Positions 43,700 to 54,162 of a stretch of 64,000 bases of DNA are shown in pieces. Numbering within the stretch: the stretch's first letter is position 1; every line of letters begins with the position of its first letter. The notes under the pieces were generated by a model. The model had not been told where the DNA came from. It searched no databases and was given only the letters and a program-made list of their open reading frames with translations. This DNA comes from an uncultured Lachnospiraceae bacterium (GTDB taxonomy: Bacteria > Bacillota > Clostridia > Lachnospirales > Lachnospiraceae): the NCBI GenBank assembly GCA_902761585.1, contig CACWKX010000004.1:46532-110531 (forward strand), read 5' to 3'. The position numbers and the translations under genes were made by a program.

Positions 43700-45058
43700 A
43701 TGCTGATTGTCAAGAATGGCCGTGTGATTACCAGGGACGCAGCGCATCCGTACTATAAGGACGGTGCGGTCGTGATAGACGGGGAGCAGATTCTGGAAGT
43801 CGGAGCCTGCCAGGATCTGGAGAAAAAGTATCCGAAGGCGGAGACCATCGATGCAAAAGGCGGTCTCATCATGCCGGGCTTTATCAATGCCCATACCCAT
43901 ATCTACTCGGGGCTTGCAAGAGGGCTGTCAGTCAAGGGCTACAATCCGACGAACTTCTATGAGATCCTCGACGGCATGTGGTGGGCGATTGACCGGAAGC
44001 TGGATCTTGATCTGACAAGGGCGAGCGCCTATGTGACGATCCTCGAGTGCATCCGGGACGGTGTGACGACGATCTTCGATCACCATGCATCTTTTTGTGA
44101 AATTCCAGGTTCTCTGTTTGCGATCAAGGATGTCGCAAAGGAGCTCGGCATGCGCGCCTGCCTCTGCTATGAGGTCTCGGAACGTGACGGGGAGGAGAAG
44201 TGTCTTCAGAGCATCCAGGAGAACGCCGACTTCCTCACATGGTGCGAGAAGGAAAACAGTGACATGATCAAGGCAATGTTCGGCGGCCATGCGCTGTTTA
44301 CCATATCTGATAAGACGTTTGAAAAGATGGTGGAGGCCAACGATGGCCGGACCGGTTTCCACATCCATGTGGCGGAGGGCATGAACGATGTCTGGGACAG
44401 CCTCCAGAACTACGGCACGAGGCCGGTTGAGCGGCTTCTGAACAACAATATCCTCGGAAAAAAGACGCTGCTTGGACACTGCATCCACCTGAGCGGCAGC
44501 GAGATGGACATCATCCGGGAGACCGGGACGATGGTCGTCAACAATCCGGAATCAAACATGGGCAACGCAGTCGGCTGCGCGCCGGTTCTTCAGATGATGA
44601 AGAAGGGCATCCTTGTGGGTATGGGGACAGACGCTTACACGCACGATATGCTCGAGTCCCTGAAGGTTTTCCTGATCATCCAGCGACACAACGCGGAGAT
44701 GCCGAATGTTGCCTGGGGCGAGGACATGAAGATGCTCTTTGAGAACAACCGGGAGATTGCAGGCAGGTATTTCAAGAAGCCGGTCGGTATTCTGAAGGCA
44801 GGAGCAGCCGCAGACGTCATTGTCATGGACTATGATCCATTTACCCCGATCTCAAATGAGAACATCGATGGCCATCTGCTGTTCGGCATGAACGGTCACA
44901 ACTGTCGTACGACCATCATCAACGGGAAGGTGCTCTACAAGGATCGCGCATTTGTCGGGATCGACGAAGAGAAGATCAACGCGTTCTCGATGGAGCAGGC
45001 ATGCAGGCTTTGGGGCTCCTTGAATGAGACTTCGTACAATCCGAAGGATTATCTATAA
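43700..45058 (+). CDS. ssnA: SsnA-type metal-dependent aminohydrolase
   Basis: Amidohydrolase-superfamily enzyme, 452 residues, start ATG 43700, eight bases after GGAGG. Metal site motifs are GFINAHTHIYSGLARG, TGFHIHVAEG, LLGHCIHLSG and GMGTDAYTHD, the usual set for cytosine/guanine deaminase relatives. In E. coli and gut anaerobes ssnA is linked to ygfK and xdhD; it is one of the genes reported to be needed for anaerobic uric acid breakdown. The exact substrate is inferred to be a ring-opened or reduced purine. ygfK starts 30 bases after its stop with its own AGGAGG. Confidence 0.92.
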   Translation: MLIVKNGRVITRDAAHPYYKDGAVVIDGEQILEVGACQDLEKKYPKAETIDAKGGLIMPGFINAHTHIYSGLARGLSVKGYNPTNFYEILDGMWWAIDRKLDLDLTRASAYVTILECIRDGVTTIFDHHASFCEIPGSLFAIKDVAKELGMRACLCYEVSERDGEEKCLQSIQENADFLTWCEKENSDMIKAMFGGHALFTISDKTFEKMVEANDGRTGFHIHVAEGMNDVWDSLQNYGTRPVERLLNNNILGKKTLLGHCIHLSGSEMDIIRETGTMVVNNPESNMGNAVGCAPVLQMMKKGILVGMGTDAYTHDMLESLKVFLIIQRHNAEMPNVAWGEDMKMLFENNREIAGRYFKKPVGILKAGAAADVIVMDYDPFTPISNENIDGHLLFGMNGHNCRTTIINGKVLYKDRAFVGIDEEKINAFSMEQACRLWGSLNETSYNPKDYL

Positions 45059-45088
45059 CAGAAAAACAGAAACAGGAGGGTTCAGATT

Positions 45089-48000
45089 ATGAGCGATATT
45101 ATGCGTCCGATCCCGTTCAGGGATCTTCTGGACTGGGTGCTGACAGAGTACAAGAAGAACAGAAGCATCTTCGGTGTCCGCAAGGTTGTACAGCGGGACG
45201 AGGAGAAACGGTTCCCGATCTTCGGGCAGACAATCGAGACAGTCTACGGGCCGGCGGCAGGGCCGAACACGCAGCTGGCGCAGAACCTGATTGCCGCCTA
45301 TGCGGGCGGCTCATCCTGGTTTGAACTTAAGACGGTCCAGAAGATGGACGGCCGCGAGCTTGCGAAGTGTGTTCCGAAGCCCTGCATCGAGATGCGGGAT
45401 GAGGGCTACAACTGCGAGTGGTCGACAGAGCTGACCGTGGAGGAGGCGCTGCACGAGTACATCAAGGCCTGGTTCATCATTCACATCATTGCGAAGGAAT
45501 TCGACCTGGGCGATCCGGACGGCATCGTTTTCAACATGTCGGTCGGATACGACCTCGACGGCATCCGGCAGCCGAAGGTCAACCACTTTATCGATACCAT
45601 GATTGACGCGTCGAAGGATGAGGTTTTCAAGGACTGTGTGGAAACTTCGCTGGAGGCGGTCCGGAGCAAAAAGCTTCATCATGTGACCATCCGTGATATC
45701 CGCCGGATTCCGGCAAAAATCTCGGATTCCGTGACGGAGTCAACCCTGCACGGCTGTCCGCCGGCAGAGATCGAGGCCATCGCCTCCTACATGCTGAAGA
45801 CGAAAAAGCTGAACACGTTCGTCAAGTGCAATCCGACGCTTCTGGGCTACGAGTATGCGCGCAGGACGCTGGACGGGCTCGGTTTTGACTATATCGCGTT
45901 CGATGATCATCACTTCACGACAGACCTGCAGTGGAAGGACGCTGTTCCGATGCTGGAGCGTCTGCAGGGCGAGGCAGATGAGCTCGGCCTGTCCTTCGGC
46001 GTGAAGCTGACGAACACCTTCCCGGTTGACGTGAAGGCGCACGAGCTTCCGAGTGAGGAAATGTACATGTCGGGGCGTGCCCTGTTCCCGCTGACGATTG
46101 AGCTGGTCCGCCGGCTTTCGGAGCAGTTTAACGGAAAGCTCCGGATCTCATACTGCGGCGGAGCGGATTATTTCAACATCCATGACCTTGTCTCAGCGGG
46201 CGTCTGGCCGGTGACTGTGGCCTCTACGATCCTCAAGCCGGGCGGATATGAGCGGCTGTCACAGTTCTACGAGGTGCTCTCGGATATTCCGGGCAAGGCG
46301 TTCACGAAGGTCGATGTCTCTGCTGTCACGAAGCTGGAGAAGAGGGCGCTTGAGAGCGGGCGTTACAGCAAGCCCGTGAAGCCGCTGCCGTCGATGAAGG
46401 TGGAGGAAAGTCTGCCGCTGATGAACTGTTTCCTTGCGCCCTGCACGACATCCTGCCCGATCCACCAGGATATTCCGGCATATCTGCAGGCGATGGAGGA
46501 AGGCCGCCCGTACGATGCTTTCCGGATCATTGTCGAGAAGAACGCCCTTCCATTCATCACAGGAACGCTCTGTCCGCATACCTGCGCGGACCGGTGCATG
46601 CGGAATCACTACGAGGAGGGACTGCACATCCGTGAGGTGAAGCTGCAGGCGGCGGAGAGTGCCTACGACACCTACATGAGCGAGCCGAAGCGCCCGGCAC
46701 CGAAGGCTTCCGGCAAAAAGGTGGCTGTGATCGGCGCGGGACCTGCCGGACTTGCATCAGCTTTCTTCCTCTCGAGAGCCGGCGTCGAGACGGTCGTGTT
46801 CGAGAAGAGGCCGGAAGCCGGCGGAATCGTGAAATACGCGATCCCTCATTTCCGGATCGAGGACCGCAAGATTGAGAATGATGTCAAGCTCTGCCAGCGT
46901 TTCGGAGCCCGGATTATCACCGGCAGGGAAATCACGGACCTTGAACAGCTGAAAAAGGACGGCTTCACGGACTTTGTCCTCGCGACAGGCGCCTGGAAGG
47001 GATCTGCTCCGGTGCTGAAGGAAGGTAAGTCCATGGATGCGCTCGACTTCCTGACAGCCGTCAAGTACGGGCAGGATTCGCTGAACCTTGGAAAGGACGT
47101 GGTCGTCATCGGCGGCGGCAACACCGCGATGGATGTGGCCAGGGCAGCGGTCCGCCAGAGAGGTGTCCGCACCGTCCGCCTCGTCTACCGCAGAACGAAG
47201 CGCTATATGCCGGCGGACGAGGAAGAGCTGAGAATGGCGCTCGAGGATGGCGTGATCTTCGAGGAGCTGCTGGCACCAGTCAGCCTGAAGGATGGAACGC
47301 TTGTCTGCTCGGTCATGAAGCTCGGCGAGCCGGACGAGAGCGGGAGACGTAGACCGGTTGATACCGGCGAGAAGAAGCTGCTTCCGGCGGATACGGTGAT
47401 CACAGCCGTCGGGGAAAGAATCGATGCTGCCCTGTATGAGAACCTGTCCGTCAAGCTCGATGAAAAGGGACGTCCGGTGGTCGATGAGCATCTTCAGACC
47501 TCCAGACCCCACATCTATGCGGTCGGTGACGGCAGAAGAGGGCCGGCGACGGTCGTCAAGGCCATTGCGGATGCCGCCCTGTGCGCACAGGCCATTGCAG
47601 GCGCGCATTTCGACCGGTATGAGGAGGAGAATGCCGCCGGGGACGAGGCGGCGCTTCTGAGAAAGAAGGGGCAGCTGACTGCCGAGCTCTCGCAGCAGCC
47701 CGATCCGAGATGTCTGGGCTGCGCGACCGTCTGCGAGGTCTGTACGGATGTCTGTCCGAATCGCGCGAACATCGCGATCAAGGTTCCGGGGCTGAGGATG
47801 GATCAGATTCTTCACATGGACGGGATGTGCAACGAGTGCGGCAACTGTGCGGTCTTCTGCCCGTACAGTGGCAGGCCGTACAAGGACAAGCTGACGCTGT
47901 TCTGGTCGAAGGAGGACATGGACAGCAGCGAGAACCAGGGCTTCCTGATGCTGAAGGGGACAAATGTGCGTCTTCGCTTTGCCGGAACGGTGCAGGAGGT

Positions 48001-48115
48001 CGATGTGGCTGAAAAGTCCGACTTGTATGAACCGCTGAGAAAGTTCATACTGGAAGTCATCCAGCATCACAGCTATCTGCTTGCTCCGGGCTCCGGAGAA
48101 CATGCTGAATTGTAA
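45089..48115 (+). CDS. ygfK: YgfK: multidomain flavin/iron-sulfur oxidoreductase
   Basis: 1008 residues from ATG 45089 after CAGGAGGG, close to E. coli YgfK in size. Order: an N-terminal dihydropyrimidine dehydrogenase-like barrel to about 430; a GltD-type cluster region CFLAPCTTSCPIHQDIP (about 447) and CPHTCADRCMRNH; FAD- and NAD(P)-binding folds with VIGAGPAGLASAFF (about 547) and VVIGGGNTAMDVARAA; and a C-terminal 2[4Fe-4S] ferredoxin (CLGCATVCEVCTDVCP near 875, CNECGNCAVFCPYSG near 914). The layout resembles dihydropyrimidine dehydrogenase, so reduction of a purine-type ring is likely. YgfK is one of the genes reported for gut bacterial uric acid degradation. The reaction is not proven from sequence. 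Confidence 0.92.
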   Translation: MSDIMRPIPFRDLLDWVLTEYKKNRSIFGVRKVVQRDEEKRFPIFGQTIETVYGPAAGPNTQLAQNLIAAYAGGSSWFELKTVQKMDGRELAKCVPKPCIEMRDEGYNCEWSTELTVEEALHEYIKAWFIIHIIAKEFDLGDPDGIVFNMSVGYDLDGIRQPKVNHFIDTMIDASKDEVFKDCVETSLEAVRSKKLHHVTIRDIRRIPAKISDSVTESTLHGCPPAEIEAIASYMLKTKKLNTFVKCNPTLLGYEYARRTLDGLGFDYIAFDDHHFTTDLQWKDAVPMLERLQGEADELGLSFGVKLTNTFPVDVKAHELPSEEMYMSGRALFPLTIELVRRLSEQFNGKLRISYCGGADYFNIHDLVSAGVWPVTVASTILKPGGYERLSQFYEVLSDIPGKAFTKVDVSAVTKLEKRALESGRYSKPVKPLPSMKVEESLPLMNCFLAPCTTSCPIHQDIPAYLQAMEEGRPYDAFRIIVEKNALPFITGTLCPHTCADRCMRNHYEEGLHIREVKLQAAESAYDTYMSEPKRPAPKASGKKVAVIGAGPAGLASAFFLSRAGVETVVFEKRPEAGGIVKYAIPHFRIEDRKIENDVKLCQRFGARIITGREITDLEQLKKDGFTDFVLATGAWKGSAPVLKEGKSMDALDFLTAVKYGQDSLNLGKDVVVIGGGNTAMDVARAAVRQRGVRTVRLVYRRTKRYMPADEEELRMALEDGVIFEELLAPVSLKDGTLVCSVMKLGEPDESGRRRPVDTGEKKLLPADTVITAVGERIDAALYENLSVKLDEKGRPVVDEHLQTSRPHIYAVGDGRRGPATVVKAIADAALCAQAIAGAHFDRYEEENAAGDEAALLRKKGQLTAELSQQPDPRCLGCATVCEVCTDVCPNRANIAIKVPGLRMDQILHMDGMCNECGNCAVFCPYSGRPYKDKLTLFWSKEDMDSSENQGFLMLKGTNVRLRFAGTVQEVDVAEKSDLYEPLRKFILEVIQHHSYLLAPGSGEHAEL

Positions 48116-48241
48116 CTGAAAATCGCAGGATCATGACCGGCTCCGCTCTTTCCTGAGCGACCGGTCATGCCGTGTCCGGATTTCTGCCGGGCACGAGAAA
48201 AGAAGCACATTGGGTTGACCAATTGGCAAGAAGGAGCCGCC

Positions 48242-51136
48242 ATGGCTGAGCAGTATACATTCACGGTTAACGGGAAACGCATATCGACCTCGAAGCAGAC
48301 GTCGATGCTTCGTTTTCTTCGGGACGAACTTCATCTTCATTCTGTCAAGGATGGGTGCAGCGAGGGCGCCTGCGGGGCCTGCATGATCCTGGTGGACGGA
48401 AAACCGACGAGAGCCTGTGTCCTGAAGACACAGAGAGCCGCCGGAAAGGAAATCGTCACGGTGGAAGGACTGACAGACTTCGAGAAGGAGGCGTTTGTCT
48501 ACGCGTTCGGGGTCAGCGGATCTGTCCAGTGCGGCTTCTGCACACCTGGGATGGTCATCAGCGCAGCTGGGTTGCTCAGGCAGAACCCGGATCCGACGGA
48601 TGAGGAGATCAAGACGGCGATCCGGGGCAACCTCTGCCGCTGTACCGGATACAGGAAGATCATCGAGGGCATCCGTCTTACAGGACAGGTGCTTCGGGGC
48701 GAGAAAAAGATCGATTATGAGCCGGAGCAGGAGGATTACGGGCGAGTCGGGACAAGAACCTTCCGCGTGGATGTGCGCAAGAAGGTCCTTGGAACCGGCA
48801 AGTACCCGGATGATATCGAGATCGAGGATGTATGGCAGAATCTCAATCGCGCCTACGGGCTCGAGGAGGATGTCCCGTACCGCAGAAGAAGCTGTGAGCT
48901 CAGCCAGCCGGAGGAACTGAGAAAAGCCGGCAGCCATGGGACTGATGCGTGCGCAGCCGGTGCTCATGAAGACGATGCGTGCATAGCGATTGGACGGACG
49001 CAGGAGGAAGGTCAGCCGCAGGGACTGGAGAGGAGCCGGGCGCGGACAGCCCTGGCGCGCCGGGATGGAAGCATCTACGACGGCAATGCGGAAAACCGAA
49101 GCGATGTCTATGGCTTTGATGCGTCCGCAATGGCCTATGCCTCCTGTGTACGGGCGGCATACCCGAGAGCGGTTGTCAGAAGGATTGATCTGTTGGAGGC
49201 CAGGCAGGTTCCGGGCGTGATCGGCATCCTGACGGCGGCGGATGTTCCGCACAACAAGGTCGGCCACATCCAGCAGGACTGGGACGTTATGATCGCCGAG
49301 GGTGACACGACGAGGATGGTCGGAGACGCGATCTGCCTGGTGGTTGCGGAAAACCGGGATGCGCTGGAAGAAGCGAAGAAACTGGTGCACGTCGACTATG
49401 AGGTGCTCGAGCCGGTGCGGAACATCGACGAGGCAAGGCGGCCGGATGCCCCGAAGATTCATGAGGCGGGCAATCTCTGCCAGAGCCGTCACGTGACGAG
49501 AGGGGATGCCAGACGGGCGCTTCAGACTTCGAAATACACTGTGACGGAAACCTTCGAGACGCCGTTTACGGAGCATGCTTTTCTGGAGCCGGAGTGCGCG
49601 GTGGCATTTCCGTATAAAGATGGTGTCAAGATCCTTTCAACCGACCAGGGCGCCTACGACACAAGGCGCGAGGTTGCGATCATGTTCGGCTGGAATCCGG
49701 AGCGGGTGGTTGTCGAGAATCAGCTCATCGGCGGGGGCTTCGGCGGAAAGGAGGATGTCTCCGCGCAGCACATCGCGGCGCTCGCAGCCTGGACGTACAA
49801 AAGAGCTGTGAAGGTTCATTTTTCCAGGCAGGAGTCCATCAATTTCCATCCCAAGCGCCACGCCATGAAGGCCACTTTCACGCTCGGCTGCGATGAACAC
49901 GGGAAGTTTACCGGTCTTGACTGCGAGATCTTCTTTGATACAGGGGCCTATGCCTCCCTCTGCGGGCCGGTTCTGGAGCGTGCCTGCACGCACGCGGTCG
50001 GACCGTACACCTACCAGAATACGGACATTCGCGGGTACGGGTACTATACGAATAACCCGCCGGCAGGCGCATTCCGCGGCTTCGGGGTCACACAGAGTGA
50101 GTTCGCGCTCGAGTGTGTGATCGACCTGCTGGCGAAGAAGGCCGGCCTCTCCCCGTGGGAGATCCGTTTCCGGAATGCGATTGAGCCGGGGCTTGTCCTG
50201 CCGAACGGACAGATCGCGGACGGCTCGACAGCGCTCAAAGAGACGCTTCTGGCGGTGCGGGACGTTTTTGAAAAGAACTCCGGACATGCCGGGATCGCCT
50301 GCGCGATGAAGAATGCGGGTGTCGGTGTCGGTCTGCCGGACAAGGGCCGGGCAAGGCTGCAGGTGGAGAAGGGGGATGTCGTTATCTACTCGGCGGCCTC
50401 CGATATCGGGCAGGGCTGCCTGACCGTTTTCTGTCAGGATGTTGCCGAGATCACCGGCCTGCCGATGTCGCGTATCCGCAATGCGGTCAGCAACACCGAG
50501 AATGCCCCGGACTCCGGCACAACCTCCGGATCGAGACAGACGCTTCTGACCGGCGAAGCCGTCAGGGGAGCCGGCCGGAAACTGAAGGAGGCGCTGGACG
50601 CGGCAGGCGGCGAGCTGTCAAGGCTCGAGGATCAGGCGTTCTCATATGTCTACTTTGAACCGACCGACAAGCTCGGTGCGGCGAAGCCGAACCCCAAGAG
50701 CCACATTGCCTACGCCTACGCGACAAATGTCGCCGTCCTCGACGATGAGGGGCGCGTCACGGACATCTATGCCGCCTACGACGCAGGCCGGGTCATCAAC
50801 CCTCTCTCGATCGAGGGGCAGATCGAGGGCGGCGTCCTGATGTCGATGGGCTACGGCGTGACGGAGGACTTTCCGCTGAAGGACTGCGTCCCGAAGGCCA
50901 GATTCGGGACACTCGGACTGCTTCGGGCCACCCAGATTCCGGAGATCCATGCGATCATGGTGCACCATGAGCCGGAGGAGGGAGCAATCGAGACGGCCTT
51001 CGGTGCGAAGGGCATCGGGGAGATCACGGCTATTCCGGCAGCGCCGGCCATCGCAGGCGCTTACTACGAGCTGGACGGAAAGCTCCGTACGAAGCTTCCG
51101 CTGGAGGATACCTACTACCGGAAGAAACAGAAGTAA
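48242..51136 (+). CDS. Fused molybdenum hydroxylase (XdhD-like xanthine dehydrogenase) with a large insertion
   Basis: 964 residues from ATG 48242, with AAGGAG upstream. The N-terminal 2Fe-2S half shows [15 protein letters not shown] and [14 protein letters not shown]...[10 protein letters not shown]. The molybdopterin half from about 180 shows [31 protein letters not shown] and the catalytic-Glu region [14 protein letters not shown]. No FAD domain is present, so electrons must leave to another protein, possibly YgfK. About 85-95 residues (roughly 197-290) are inserted between DDIEIEDVW and the expected alkylation-site helix [15 protein letters not shown]; the insertion is hydrophilic and includes a small repeat ([19 protein letters not shown]). 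It could be called xdhD, or a selenium-dependent type, but no selD/yqeB/yqeC is nearby. Confidence 0.88.
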   Translation: MAEQYTFTVNGKRISTSKQTSMLRFLRDELHLHSVKDGCSEGACGACMILVDGKPTRACVLKTQRAAGKEIVTVEGLTDFEKEAFVYAFGVSGSVQCGFCTPGMVISAAGLLRQNPDPTDEEIKTAIRGNLCRCTGYRKIIEGIRLTGQVLRGEKKIDYEPEQEDYGRVGTRTFRVDVRKKVLGTGKYPDDIEIEDVWQNLNRAYGLEEDVPYRRRSCELSQPEELRKAGSHGTDACAAGAHEDDACIAIGRTQEEGQPQGLERSRARTALARRDGSIYDGNAENRSDVYGFDASAMAYASCVRAAYPRAVVRRIDLLEARQVPGVIGILTAADVPHNKVGHIQQDWDVMIAEGDTTRMVGDAICLVVAENRDALEEAKKLVHVDYEVLEPVRNIDEARRPDAPKIHEAGNLCQSRHVTRGDARRALQTSKYTVTETFETPFTEHAFLEPECAVAFPYKDGVKILSTDQGAYDTRREVAIMFGWNPERVVVENQLIGGGFGGKEDVSAQHIAALAAWTYKRAVKVHFSRQESINFHPKRHAMKATFTLGCDEHGKFTGLDCEIFFDTGAYASLCGPVLERACTHAVGPYTYQNTDIRGYGYYTNNPPAGAFRGFGVTQSEFALECVIDLLAKKAGLSPWEIRFRNAIEPGLVLPNGQIADGSTALKETLLAVRDVFEKNSGHAGIACAMKNAGVGVGLPDKGRARLQVEKGDVVIYSAASDIGQGCLTVFCQDVAEITGLPMSRIRNAVSNTENAPDSGTTSGSRQTLLTGEAVRGAGRKLKEALDAAGGELSRLEDQAFSYVYFEPTDKLGAAKPNPKSHIAYAYATNVAVLDDEGRVTDIYAAYDAGRVINPLSIEGQIEGGVLMSMGYGVTEDFPLKDCVPKARFGTLGLLRATQIPEIHAIMVHHEPEEGAIETAFGAKGIGEITAIPAAPAIAGAYYELDGKLRTKLPLEDTYYRKKQK

Positions 51137-51201
51137 GCAGAAGGGACACTGAAGGCTTCAAAAGGGCCATCGAAAGGGTTCCGGAATGAAATCAGAAGGC
51201 A

Positions 51202-51229
51202 TTGACAAGCGGTTAAGATATGCTATAGT
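51202..51229 (+). promoter_or_regulatory. Promoter for ygeX-ygeY-ygeW
   Basis: TTGACA (51202-51207), 16-base spacer, TATAGT (51224-51229), 82 bases before the ygeX start. It lies in the 175-base gap after the xdh gene, so the second half of the cluster can be transcribed on its own. Confidence 0.75.
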
Positions 51230-51311
51230 GATAGTGCCAAACAAAAAGTTTGTTTAAAAAACATATTGTTATATACCGCGGCGGCCTCAGGCCGGGGCGG
51301 GAAGAAGGAAG

Positions 51312-52580
51312 ATGGAGACGGAGATGGATGAACTGGAAATGCGCTGGGCGATGAATCACATGCCGCCCAGTGACGACAAGAATCTTCAGATAATGTCTCT
51401 GGAGAACGTGGCGAAGGCGAGGGCTTTTCACAGAAGTTTTCCCCAGTACGATGTGACAGCACTAGCGGATCTTTCGCACATGGCAAAGTACCTCGGACTT
51501 GGCGGACTCTATGTCAAGGACGAGCGATGGAGATTCGGACTGAACGCCTTCAAGGTGCTTGGGGCTTCCTATGCGATGGGACGCTTCATCGCACAGGAGA
51601 TCGGCAAGGATATCTCGGAGGTCAATTACGACTTCCTGACAAGCCCGGAGCTGGAGAAGGACTTCGGACACGCGACCTTCTTCACCGCGACAGACGGAAA
51701 CCATGGGCGCGGCGTCGCCTGGGCAGCGCACAGGCTGCACCAGAAGGCGGTCGTCCACATGCCAAAGGGCTCCTCAAAGAGCCGCTACGACAACATCGCA
51801 AAGGAAGGCGCAACCGTCACGATCGAGGACGTCAATTACGATGACTGCGTCCGAATCGCCGCGAAGGAGGCCTCCGAGACAAAGCACGGTGTCATCGTGC
51901 AGGATACCGCATGGGAAGGGTATACGGACATCCCGTCCTGGATCATGCAGGGCTACGGCACCATATCCAGCGAGGCGGCTGAACAGCTGAAGGAAGTGGA
52001 GGTCAACCGGCCGACCCACGTATTCGTACAGGCCGGCGTCGGCTCCCTTGCTTCCTCTGTCGTCGGATATTTCACGAATCTGTATCCGCACAACCCGCCC
52101 AAGTTCATTATCGTGGAGGCCAGCGCGGCGGCCTGCCTGTACAAGGGGGCCGTTAAGGGAACCGGAGAGCCAGCCGTTGTAAAGGGCGACCTGAAGACGA
52201 TCATGGCGGGGCTGGCCTGCGGCGAGCCGAACATCATCGGCTGGGACATCCTCAGAAACCATGCGGACTGCTTCATCTCAGCGGTTGACTGGGTGGCCGC
52301 GAAGGGCATGCGAATGCTTGCTGTACCGCTCCACGGAGACCCGGTCGTCATTTCCGGCGAGTCCGGCGCCGTCGGCATGGGGGCCGTAGCGCAGATCATG
52401 ATGGACGACCGCTTAAAGCCGCTGCGGGATGAGCTGGAGCTTGGAAGCGATTCACAGGTTCTGATCTTTTCGACAGAAGGAAATACCGATCCGGACTATT
52501 TCAGGAGGGTCGTCTGGGATGGTGCCTACGGCATCGAGCCCGGTCAGAAACAGTTTATCGGCCATGGCCATCTGGCCTGA
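51312..52580 (+). CDS. ygeX: Diaminopropionate ammonia-lyase (second copy, cluster copy)
   Basis: 422 residues from ATG 51312; an ATG at 51324 with GGAG five bases upstream is an alternative. Converts 2,3-diaminopropionate to pyruvate plus two ammonia. PLP Lys in [64 protein letters not shown]. In the uric acid clusters YgeX is the last carbon-releasing step. It is clearly a paralog of the copy at 24421-25620. Confidence 0.94.
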   Translation: METEMDELEMRWAMNHMPPSDDKNLQIMSLENVAKARAFHRSFPQYDVTALADLSHMAKYLGLGGLYVKDERWRFGLNAFKVLGASYAMGRFIAQEIGKDISEVNYDFLTSPELEKDFGHATFFTATDGNHGRGVAWAAHRLHQKAVVHMPKGSSKSRYDNIAKEGATVTIEDVNYDDCVRIAAKEASETKHGVIVQDTAWEGYTDIPSWIMQGYGTISSEAAEQLKEVEVNRPTHVFVQAGVGSLASSVVGYFTNLYPHNPPKFIIVEASAAACLYKGAVKGTGEPAVVKGDLKTIMAGLACGEPNIIGWDILRNHADCFISAVDWVAAKGMRMLAVPLHGDPVVISGESGAVGMGAVAQIMMDDRLKPLRDELELGSDSQVLIFSTEGNTDPDYFRRVVWDGAYGIEPGQKQFIGHGHLA

Positions 52581-52683
52581 AGGGGCAGTGTGTGGTAAAG
52601 TGTCAATGACGCAAAACGCCCATAGCACAGGATGGAGCAAGGCTGTGTGGATGCATGCAGATCGTCTTATGGAGGGTATGTAC

Positions 52684-54078
52684 ATGAGTCTCGATTACGA
52701 ACAGATCAAAAAGGCAGCAGAAGGATACCGCAGCGACCTTACGCGGTTTCTTAGGGCGATGATTTCCCACCCGAGCGAGAGCACGGAGGAGAAGGAGGTC
52801 GTCGCCTGCATCAAGGCAGAGATGGAGAAGGTCGGGTTCGACAAGGTTGAGATCGACGGACTGGGCAACATCATCGGCTGGATGGGCAGACACGGAGATA
52901 TCGGCGATGACAAGAAGATTATTGCAATCGACAGTCATATCGACACCGTCGGCATCGGCAACCGGGACAACTGGACGAACGATCCGTACGAGGGATATGA
53001 GACAGATGACATCATCTACGGAAGAGGCGCTTCCGATCAGGAAGGCGGCATGGCCTCCGCGCTCTACGGCACGAAGATCATGAAAGACCTGGATCTGATC
53101 CCGGAGGGATACAAGATCATGGTTGTCGGCTCCGTCATGGAGGAGGACTGCGACGGGCTGTGCTGGCAGTACATCGTCAACAAGGACAAGATCAGACCGG
53201 AGTTTGTCATATCCACGGAACCGACAGACGGCGGCGTCTACAGAGGACAGCGCGGCCGCATGGAAATCCGTGTCGATGTCAAGGGGGTTTCCTGCCATGG
53301 CTCCGCGCCGGAGCGCGGCGACAACGCTATTTACAAGATGGCGGACATCATCAGCGACGTCCGGGCTCTGAACAACAACGACTGCACAGACAGCACTGTG
53401 ATCCGCGGTCTGTCCAAGATGCTCGATCCGAAGTACAACCCTGAGAATTATGAGGATGCAAGATTCCTTGGAAGAGGAACCTGCACGGTTTCCCAGATTT
53501 TCTACACGTCTCCGAGCCGCTGCGCTGTCGCGGACAGCTGCGCGATCTCGATCGACCGCCGCATGACGGCAGGCGAGACCTACGAGACCTGTCTGGAGGA
53601 AATCCGCAATCTGCCGGCGGTGAAGAAGTATGGCGATGACGTGAAGGTTTCGATGTACATGTACGCCCGCCCGGCATGGACCGGCGAGGTTTACGAGACA
53701 GAAGCATACTTCCCGACCTGGATCAGCAAGGAGAGCGCGGCACATGTCAAGGCCCTCACGGATGCCCACAAGGCACTGTTCGGCGACAAGAGAATTGCGC
53801 CGAAAGGACAGGAGGCGCTCCGTGACCGTCCGCTGACAGACAAGTGGACGTTCTCCACGAACGGTGTCTCGATCATGGGCCGTTACGGCATTCCGTGTGT
53901 CGGCTTCGGGCCGGGCGCAGAGAGCCAGGCGCATGCACCGAATGAGATCACCTGGAAGGATGATCTGGTGAGGGCGGCTGCGCTGTACGCGGCGGCAATC
54001 CCGCTGTATCCGACCGAGGAGAAGACCTCCGATATCGAGGAGTACAGAGGCGGAAAGACGAACAACAACATTCTGTAA
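52684..54078 (+). CDS. ygeY: YgeY family M20 metallopeptidase
   Basis: 464 residues, start ATG 52684, seven bases after GGAGGG (the ATG at 52678 is too close). Dinuclear zinc site of M20/ArgE/DapE enzymes: [35 protein letters not shown], and AHAPNEITW at the C-terminus. The dimerisation lid domain is in the middle ([18 protein letters not shown]). By family these split amide or carbamoyl bonds of small N-acyl amino acids; here the substrate is presumably a ureido-type intermediate. It lies between ygeX and ygeW. Confidence 0.93.
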   Translation: MSLDYEQIKKAAEGYRSDLTRFLRAMISHPSESTEEKEVVACIKAEMEKVGFDKVEIDGLGNIIGWMGRHGDIGDDKKIIAIDSHIDTVGIGNRDNWTNDPYEGYETDDIIYGRGASDQEGGMASALYGTKIMKDLDLIPEGYKIMVVGSVMEEDCDGLCWQYIVNKDKIRPEFVISTEPTDGGVYRGQRGRMEIRVDVKGVSCHGSAPERGDNAIYKMADIISDVRALNNNDCTDSTVIRGLSKMLDPKYNPENYEDARFLGRGTCTVSQIFYTSPSRCAVADSCAISIDRRMTAGETYETCLEEIRNLPAVKKYGDDVKVSMYMYARPAWTGEVYETEAYFPTWISKESAAHVKALTDAHKALFGDKRIAPKGQEALRDRPLTDKWTFSTNGVSIMGRYGIPCVGFGPGAESQAHAPNEITWKDDLVRAAALYAAAIPLYPTEEKTSDIEEYRGGKTNNNIL

Positions 54079-54162
54079 TACATTCTGTAATGGAACAACT
54101 GGACGGCTGCCGGATATTCGCCAGGCAGCCGGCCTTTAAGAAGACGAGAGGAGATCATAGCC

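Noticed and set aside
46757..48103. Long antisense open frame (448 codons) over ygfK
   Set aside because: It lies wholly opposite a well-matched gene, has no family similarity and lacks a ribosome binding site; a codon-bias shadow.
48242..51136. Selenocysteine-containing enzyme
   Set aside because: No in-frame TGA or SECIS-like element is seen; selenium-dependent XDHs use a labile cofactor and the marker genes are not nearby, so the type remains open.
52603..53934. Antisense open frame (443 codons) over ygeY
   Set aside because: Shadow of the M20 peptidase gene; no recognisable domain.
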